Below, one piece after another: positions 58,918 through 64,000 of a stretch of 64,000 bases of DNA. Where the stretch lies: assembly GCF_027941955.1 (NCBI RefSeq), contig NZ_CP115960.1, positions 868,001 to 932,000 of the forward strand, written 5' to 3'. Numbering within the stretch: the first letter of the stretch is position 1; each line of letters starts with the position of its first letter. Made by a program: the position numbers and the translations under genes. The notes under the pieces were generated by a model. It had not been told where the DNA came from. It ran no database searches and saw nothing but the letters and a program-made list of their open reading frames with translations. Origin of the DNA: Sphingomonas sp. 7/4-4 (lineage in GTDB: Bacteria > Pseudomonadota > Alphaproteobacteria > Sphingomonadales > Sphingomonadaceae).

Positions 58918-59874
58918 ATGCTCGACCGGCCGCTTCCTTCGCTCGCCGCGATCCGCGCCTTCGAGGCGGCGGCGCGGCTGGAGAGCTTCACCAAGGCAGG
59001 GCACGAGCTCGGCACATCCTCGGCTTCGGTCAGCTATCATGTCCGGCAGCTGGAGGCGCAGCTGGGCGTGAAGCTGTTCCGGCGGCATCCCCACCGCGTG
59101 GAGCTGACCGACGCGGGGACGCTGATCGCCACGGAGGCCGGCAAGGCGTTCGCCGCGCTGCGTGCGAGCTTCGCGCGTGCCGCCGAAATGGACGAAGGGC
59201 GGCTGTCGCTGACGACATTGCCCACGTTGGGATCGAGCTGGCTTACGCCGCGGCTCGGCCTTTTCCGCGCGGCACACCCGGACATCCTCGTCGAGCTCGA
59301 CGTCTCGGACGCCGCCGAAGACCTCACCACCGGTCGCTTCGACATGGCGATCCGCAACGGCGACGGGCGCTGGCCCGGGCTCCGCACGATCGAGCTGTTC
59401 CCGAGCAGCTTCATGCCGCTCTGCGTGCCCGCATTGAAAGCCGCAGCCGCCGGGATCGCCGATCCGCGCGCGCCGCTCGCCGTGCCGTTGCTCGGCCGCC
59501 AGGACTGGTGGTCGCTCTGGTATCAAGCGCTCGGCTGGGCGGAAGGTCCGCCGCAGTCGCGCTTCGGCACCAGCTTTTCCGCCGAGCATCTGGATGTAGC
59601 GGCGGCTTTGGCCGGCCACGGCGTGGTCATCGCCTCGCCGATCTTGTTCCGCGGCGAAATCGATTCCGGACGGCTGGTGCCCGCCCACGACATGGTCGTC
59701 CCGGCCGGGCGATCCTTCTGGCTGACCTATCCGGTATCGCGCCAGAACAGCCGCAAGATCGGGCTGTTTCGCGAATGGCTGTGCGGCGAGGCGGCGGCGG
59801 CCCGCGCAAGCCACGACACGGCTTTCGGTAAAAATCGCACCGCTTCGAACATGGCGGCCGTCGCCCGCCTATAA
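58918..59874 (+). CDS. LysR-family transcriptional regulator (GcvA-like)
   Basis: 318 residues. The winged HTH at residues 8-65 reads LAAIRAFEAAARLESFTKAG and ELGTSSASVSYHVRQLEAQL, as in GcvA/AmpR-type regulators. The ligand-binding domain (about 92-300) begins LSLTTLPTLGSSWLTPRLGL. It diverges from the Tat-exported duplicated-domain gene 90 bases away, so it may regulate that three-gene run and itself. Start ATG 58918. Confidence 0.93.
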   Translation: MLDRPLPSLAAIRAFEAAARLESFTKAGHELGTSSASVSYHVRQLEAQLGVKLFRRHPHRVELTDAGTLIATEAGKAFAALRASFARAAEMDEGRLSLTTLPTLGSSWLTPRLGLFRAAHPDILVELDVSDAAEDLTTGRFDMAIRNGDGRWPGLRTIELFPSSFMPLCVPALKAAAAGIADPRAPLAVPLLGRQDWWSLWYQALGWAEGPPQSRFGTSFSAEHLDVAAALAGHGVVIASPILFRGEIDSGRLVPAHDMVVPAGRSFWLTYPVSRQNSRKIGLFREWLCGEAAAARASHDTAFGKNRTASNMAAVARL

Positions 59875-59908
59875 TAGTAAACAGAATGCTAACGCGAAGG
59901 CGGGCCCG

Positions 59909-60094
59909 ATGATCAACGCGAATGTTTCACCATCTGCAGGCGGCGGCCACGAGCGGGGCAGCGGTCGCTTCCCGGCCGACGAGCTCGCGCATTTCGAGCT
60001 TTGCCCGATGTGCAGCCAGGCAGTCGATCGCCGCGACATCCATGCCGTCATGCATCATCTGCCGGTCGGCCACGCGCCTTTGCCCGTCCACTAG
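59909..60094 (+). CDS. Small protein with Cys-Cys and His motif
   Basis: 61 residues. A zinc-ribbon-like half-site is seen: HFELCPMCSQAVDRRDIHAV, then MHHLPVGHAPLP. The ATG is preceded by GGCGGGC. The composition is protein-like, and a compact metal-binding role is plausible but unproven. It lies 34 bases after the LysR gene on the same strand. Confidence 0.55.
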   Translation: MINANVSPSAGGGHERGSGRFPADELAHFELCPMCSQAVDRRDIHAVMHHLPVGHAPLPVH

Positions 60095-60103
60095 CCGCGC
60101 GGC

Positions 60104-60466
60104 CTAGCGCCCGCCCCGCTGACGGCACTGATCCTTCACGGTGCGCGAGCAGGGCGGATATTCGCGCGCCGCAGCGGGTGCCGGAGCAGCGGTCATCGGT
60201 GCCGGGGCCGCAGCCGTGGTTGGGGGCGCCGGAGACGTGGCTGAGGTAGAAGGTGCCGGATCCGGTTCGGCGGCGAGGCTCGTTGTCCCTGAACCGGTGG
60301 TGCCCGTCTTGGGATCGGACGGTGGCGTATTGGCGTCGGGCGTGGTCGTCGTCGGCGACGGAGTCTGCGGCGTATCGGCCGCGGGCGGAGTCTGTTGCGG
60401 CGTATCCTGTGCGGCAGCAGCGCCGCCGATCACAGCGAGAGCGGCTGCCAATGCAATGAGCTTCAT
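60104..60466 (-). CDS. Secreted Pro/Thr/Ala-rich protein
   Basis: 120 residues with a signal peptide (MKLIALAAALAVIGGAAAAQ). The middle is a low-complexity region of Pro, Thr, Ala and Asp (about 22-100), as found in periplasm-spanning linkers. The end, REYPPCSRTVKDQCRQRGGR, has two Cys likely to form a disulfide. No family is named. It converges on the small Cys-motif gene, nine bases apart. Confidence 0.7.
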   Translation of the reverse strand: MKLIALAAALAVIGGAAAAQDTPQQTPPAADTPQTPSPTTTTPDANTPPSDPKTGTTGSGTTSLAAEPDPAPSTSATSPAPPTTAAAPAPMTAAPAPAAAREYPPCSRTVKDQCRQRGGR

Positions 60467-60583
60467 CGGGCTTCTCCTGACACGGTTTCCGGACGCAGCA
60501 TGCGCGCCCGGATCGTCAACGCAGCAGGGCGCCCGATGCTCCGCTGGCTCCTGCGGCGTTTCGCTCGTACTGGGGAACCCATC

Positions 60584-61407
60584 ATGACCGAAACCCGCGA
60601 CAAAGCCCCTATCCCCCGGTCGGCTTGTTGCTGCGCGAGTGGCGCGCCGCGCGGCGCATGAGCCAGCTCGACATGGCGTTCGAATGCGGCATGTCCGCCC
60701 GGCACCTCGGGTTCGTCGAGACGGGCAAGGCGCAGCCGTCGCGCGACGCGATCGGCCGCATCGCCAACGCGCTTTCGCTGCCCCTGCGCGAGCGCAACGC
60801 GCTGCTGCTCGCCGCGGGCTATGCGCCGCAATATGCCGAGCGCGAACTCGCGACGCCCGCGCTGGAGCGCATGCGCGACGCAGTGGACTTGATCCTGCAG
60901 CACCAGAATCCTTATCCGGCCTTCATCCTTGACCGGCGATTCGACGTGCTCGGCGGCAATGACGGCGCGATGAACATCAATCGCTTCGTGATGCAGGGGC
61001 GCGAGAGCCGCCACACCAACCTGCTGCGACAGATCTTCGATCCCGACGATTTCCGCCCGGTGATTCTCAACTGGCCGGCGGTCGCTGCAGGCTTCCTGCG
61101 CCGGCTGCACGATCATCTCGCGATCACGCCCGGTGACGAATATGGCCAGGCGCTGCTGACCGAACTACTCGGCTATCCCGGCGTGCCGCAGGAATGGCGT
61201 TTCCGCGGCATCGGCAGCGAGATCGAACCGGTGCTCACGCTCGATTTTCGCAGTCCGGCGGGGCCGCTGCGCTTCTTCGAGACGATCACGACGTTCGCCG
61301 CTCCCTTCGATGTGACGCTGGACGAGCTGCAGATCGACTGCGCGTTTCCGGCCGACGCATTGACCGCTTCGGTATGCGCCAGGCTCGCCGCCGGCGAAAT
61401 GCCCTGA
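60584..61407 (+). CDS. XRE-family regulator with MmyB-like ligand domain, one frameshift
   Basis: About 274 residues from ATG 60584 (MTETRDKAPIP). A C missing in atcccccgg near 60615 separates this from PVGLLLREWRAARRMSQLDM. The HTH (about 13-68) shows AFECGMSARHLGFVETGKAQ and PSRDAIGRIANALSLPLRER. The MmyB-like domain (about 105-270) contains PYPAFILDRRFDVLGGNDGA, NLLRQIFDPDDFRPVILNWP and LRFFETITTFAAPFDVTLDE; it is a PAS-like domain that binds fatty-acid-type ligands. Regulators of this class often control nearby short-chain dehydrogenases, but none is present here. Confidence 0.85.
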
Positions 61408-61770
61408 GGTTGTATCGACATTCAGCCCATACTTCCCTCGCCCCCTGCAAGGGGCGAGGTTGCGCAGACTTAGGTTTTGCGAAGCAAAGCCTAAGTCTGC
61501 GCTGGGTGAGGGTGCGGCTGCGCAGCAGCCGCGCGGAGCTTCGCTCCGCTCTACCCTCACCAACCTCCGCTAGACAGCAAGCTGCCAAGCTGCGGTATCC
61601 TCTCCCCTATCAAGGGGAGAGGGAGTTTTAGGTTAATGTCGATACGCCCTAGCCGTTTCTGGCCGCACAACGGGCCAACGACCTTCCAGGTAATTTCGCC
61701 GGCGCAACGGTCGCGATAGTCATCCTCCCGGATCATCGCGGAAATTGCGGTGACAGTCGGAGGGACTGGA
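61408..61770. other. Intergenic space with nested repeat
   Basis: No gene. About half is the second copy of the nested inverted-repeat element (61434-61623). The remaining 140 bases lead to the Tat amidohydrolase and probably hold its promoter, but no clear hexamers are seen. Confidence 0.7.
61434..61623. repeat. Nested inverted-repeat element, copy 2
   Basis: Outer hairpins are CCCTCGCCCCCTGCAAGGGG and CCTCTCCCCTATCAAGGGGA. Inside are GCGCAGACTTAGG, CCTAAGTCTGCGC and CGCTAGACAGCAAGCTGCCA. The CAGCAAGCTGCCAAGC and TTGCGCAGACTT parts match the element at 10523-10692 in reverse order on the other strand. This copy also has extra inner stems (GCGGCTGCGCAGCAGCCGC). Confidence 0.75.
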
Positions 61771-62733
61771 ATGCATTTCGGCCGCAGGGATTTCCTGAAA
61801 CTGGGCGCGAGCGCCGCCACCGCCCTCGCTTTGCCGGGCGCCGGACTCGCGTCGCGCGCCGCGCAGGCGGGGCCGATCATCGACGTCCATATGCATGCCT
61901 ATCCGGCGGCGACTCCGTTCGGCAATCCGATCGTCAATCCGATCAGCGGCGTGAAGAGCCCGATCCGGAACGGCGCAGAGCATCTGTCGGCCTGCATCGC
62001 CGAGATGAAGCGGCACAATGTCGTGAAGGGAGTGGTGAGCGGCGGAGACGGTGACCGGCTGCAGGCCGCGATCGATTGGCACAATCGCGATCCCGGCCGC
62101 TTCGTCGTCGGCGCGGGTATTCGCGGATCCGACGATACGCCGCTGCCGCCGGTGGAGCTGCTCAGAAAGGCTTTCGTCGGAGGCAAGCTGCAGGTGCTCG
62201 GCGAAGTCACTTCGCAATATGCCGGCCTGTCGCTGAGCGATCCCAAATATGATCCCTATCTCGCGATGGCCGAGGAACTCGACATCCCGGTGGCACTCCA
62301 CACCGGAACGATGCCCGAAGGCACCACCTTCGATCCCTGCTGCCGTCCGGCCCGGGCGCGCTTCGGCAATCCCGAATATGTCGAGGAGGCGCTGAATCGC
62401 CACCCGAAATTGCGGCTGAACCTGATGCATTGCGGCTGGCCGTATCTCGAGGACACCATGGCCATCCTGATGCTGTACCCCAATGTGAACGTCGATACCG
62501 GGGCGGTGGACTGGCTCCTGCCCCGGGCGCATTTCCACGATTGTCTCCGCAAGCTGGTGGAAGCGGGCTTCGGCAAGCGCATCATGTTCGGCTCGGACCA
62601 CATGTTCTGGCCCGACGGGATCGGGCTGGCCATCGAAGGGATCGAGAGCGCCGCATTCCTGACCGAAGAGCAGAAGCGCGACATTTTCTACAACAACGCC
62701 GTCCGCTTCTACAAACTGGCGGACGGCACCTGA
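61771..62733 (+). CDS. Tat-exported amidohydrolase (Amidohydro_2 type)
   Basis: 320 residues from ATG 61771. Twin-arginine signal MHFGRRDFLKLGASAATALA, cut near AAQA. A TIM barrel follows with the metal HxH motif in IIDVHMHAYPAATPFG. A barrel His is in LDIPVALHTGTMPEGTTFDP, another in LRLNLMHCGWPYLEDTMAIL, and the catalytic Asp is in GKRIMFGSDHMFWPDGIGLA. These fit ACMSD-like / Amidohydro_2 enzymes that hydrolyse or decarboxylate small acids. The substrate is unknown. It precedes a TonB receptor, separated by a palindromic repeat. Confidence 0.9.
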   Translation: MHFGRRDFLKLGASAATALALPGAGLASRAAQAGPIIDVHMHAYPAATPFGNPIVNPISGVKSPIRNGAEHLSACIAEMKRHNVVKGVVSGGDGDRLQAAIDWHNRDPGRFVVGAGIRGSDDTPLPPVELLRKAFVGGKLQVLGEVTSQYAGLSLSDPKYDPYLAMAEELDIPVALHTGTMPEGTTFDPCCRPARARFGNPEYVEEALNRHPKLRLNLMHCGWPYLEDTMAILMLYPNVNVDTGAVDWLLPRAHFHDCLRKLVEAGFGKRIMFGSDHMFWPDGIGLAIEGIESAAFLTEEQKRDIFYNNAVRFYKLADGT

Positions 62734-62770
62734 GCGGGGTGAGGTTGATCGGGACTCATCTTCTTCCTTC

Positions 62771-62852
62771 GTCACCCCGGCCTTGAGCCGGGGTCCCGCT
62801 GCCTTCAAGTCGGACAGAAGAAGCGGGATCCCGGCTCAAGGCCGGGATGACG
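62771..62852. repeat. 82-bp intergenic palindrome, copy 2
   Basis: GTCACCCCGGCCTTGAGCCG pairs with CGGCTCAAGGCCGGGATGAC across a short spacer. It is the same family as 14013-14094. It follows the amidohydrolase stop and may end its transcript. Confidence 0.75.
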
Positions 62853-62984
62853 GCAAGGGGTTTCGCGATGGAGCTCGCATCCCTCCCTGCAATCTTATTG
62901 CGATTGACTTGCAGTATAAAATCGCCGCTGCTAGGCGCCCCGCAACAGACCTGCCGGCATGCGGCCGAGCAGGCGGGGAACCCC

Positions 62985-64000
62985 ATGTCGCGTCGCTCAC
63001 ATTTTTCACTGCCCCTGTTAGCGTTGGTCGCAACCCTGCCCTGCACGGCGTTCGCGCAGGATGCCGCCGTCACGCCCGCGGCTGCGGATGAACCGGCCGA
63101 TGCCGACGAAATCGTCGTCACCGCCGCGCGCACGATCCTCCCGCCCAATGCGTTGCCGCTCACCATCGACGTGATCGACAAGAAGACGCTCGATCAGCAG
63201 ATCGCGATCTCGGGCTCGGTCACCGATGCCGTGGCGAACCTCACGCCTTCTTTCTCCCCTACCCGCCAGAAGCTCTCGGGCGCGGGCGAGACGCTGCGCG
63301 GCCGCTCGCCGCTCTATGCGATCAACGGTATTCCCCAATCGACTCCCTTGCGCGACGGCAGCCGCGACGGCTTCACCATCGACGGCTTCTTCGTCGATCG
63401 AGTCGAGCTGATCTACGGCTCGAACGCGTTGCAGGGGATCGGCGGCACCGGCGGCATCGTCAATCAGGTGACGGTGGGCGCACCGCAGCAGGAGGGCTTG
63501 AGCGGCCGCGTCTTGCTGCAGGGCACCGGCGACAATGATTTCCGCGGAGACGGGATCGGCGGCAAGGCCGCGGGCCTCGTCCAGTACAAGGCCGGGCGCT
63601 TCGATGCGACGGTGGGCGCCGCTTATGAGAAGCGCGGCGTGTTCTACGACGGCGACGGCCGCCGCGTCGGCCTCAACCTCACGCAGGGCGAGACGCAGGA
63701 TTCGAACACGCTCTCGCTGTTCGCCCGGCTCGGCTATCAGGTCGGCGAAACTGGGCGGCTCGACCTGATCGCCAGCCGTTTCGAGCTCGACGGCGACGGC
63801 GACTATGTCGCGCTCCCCGGCAATCGCGCGACTGGCGTGCCGACCAGCGCAGTGCGCGGCGATCCGCCCGGCACCCCCGCCGCGAGCCGCACCGAGAGCA
63901 TCGCGCTTTCCTATACCGACACGTCGCTCTGGGGCGGCAACCTCGTCAGCCAGATCTTCTTCAATCGCACGCACGACACCTTCGGCGGCGAGATCGCACC
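62985..64000 (+). CDS. TonB-dependent receptor, N-terminal part (runs off window)
   Basis: The first 338 residues of an outer-membrane receptor. ATG 62985 has GGCGGGGA before it. The signal is SLPLLALVATLPCTAFAQ. The TonB-box region is EIVVTAARTILPPNAL. The plug domain shows TIDVIDKKTLDQQIAISGSV, GRSPLYAINGIPQSTPLRDG and ELIYGSNALQGIGGTGGIVN. Barrel strands begin near residue 175. The plug resembles siderophore-type receptors (FhuE/FepA-like) more than the glycan-type receptor at 41859, but no ligand can be assigned. The 3' end lies outside the window. Confidence 0.92.
   Translation, partial: MSRRSHFSLPLLALVATLPCTAFAQDAAVTPAAADEPADADEIVVTAARTILPPNALPLTIDVIDKKTLDQQIAISGSVTDAVANLTPSFSPTRQKLSGAGETLRGRSPLYAINGIPQSTPLRDGSRDGFTIDGFFVDRVELIYGSNALQGIGGTGGIVNQVTVGAPQQEGLSGRVLLQGTGDNDFRGDGIGGKAAGLVQYKAGRFDATVGAAYEKRGVFYDGDGRRVGLNLTQGETQDSNTLSLFARLGYQVGETGRLDLIASRFELDGDGDYVALPGNRATGVPTSAVRGDPPGTPAASRTESIALSYTDTSLWGGNLVSQIFFNRTHDTFGGEIA

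Overview
High-GC alphaproteobacterial DNA, most likely a sphingomonad (Sphingomonas or a close relative). The grounds are the protein families: a ManD very like that of Novosphingobium, TonB-dependent receptors, a glycine-zipper protein, SleB hydrolases, an mltB-rlpA-dacC-holB block, and the GCCGGGATGAC-type intergenic palindromes. No rRNA or CRISPR array is present. One intact tRNA (Ser, TGA) and two tRNA remnants are visible.

Layout. 1-5.7 kb: the 3' end of a uvrD-type helicase, an AT-rich orphan, a Phd/PIN toxin-antitoxin pair, small metabolic and hypothetical genes, and a two-gene HTH unit flanked by dispersed boxes. 5.8-10.2 kb: a hemerythrin-like protein, an MFS exporter coupled to cysK, and a SleB-type hydrolase. 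10.7-17.3 kb (minus strand): acyl-CoA dehydrogenase with a MerR regulator, then the cell-envelope block holB, dacC, rlpA-like, mltB. 17.4-23.2 kb: an accessory island that begins at tRNA-Ser, carries one orphan protein of about 1126 residues, and ends in tRNA debris. 23.25-26.9 kb: ECF sigma, membrane anti-sigma and subtilase in one coupled operon, then a porin-like protein and a cupredoxin.

26.97-39.96 kb is the most unusual region. Two translationally coupled operons diverge from a 150-bp gap. The leftward one has two B12-binding radical SAM enzymes, four SAM methyltransferases, an ATZ/TRZ-type amidohydrolase and a beta-barrel protein. The rightward one has an HprK-like kinase, two GT4 glycosyltransferases and a nucleotidyltransferase (NTP_transf_5 type). 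Together they look like an uncharacterised tailoring or biosynthetic locus. It is bordered at 40.5-41.6 kb by a chimeric integrase / MNT-HEPN remnant.

41.9-49.9 kb looks like a carbohydrate (hexuronate) region: TonB receptor, MarR-GNAT regulator, secreted TIM-barrel hydrolase, GntR repressor, and manD reading divergently. 50-60 kb is mixed housekeeping (alaS, MoxR ATPase) and envelope or hypothetical genes. 60-64 kb holds an XRE regulator, a Tat-exported amidohydrolase and the start of a second TonB receptor that runs off the window.

A pervasive feature is single-base frame breaks, mostly missing bases in C or G runs. About 25 occur in roughly 22 otherwise well-conserved genes, including uvrD and holB. 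This looks like uncorrected long-read consensus error rather than decay. Affected genes are therefore given as one CDS spanning the break, and the break is stated in each entry.
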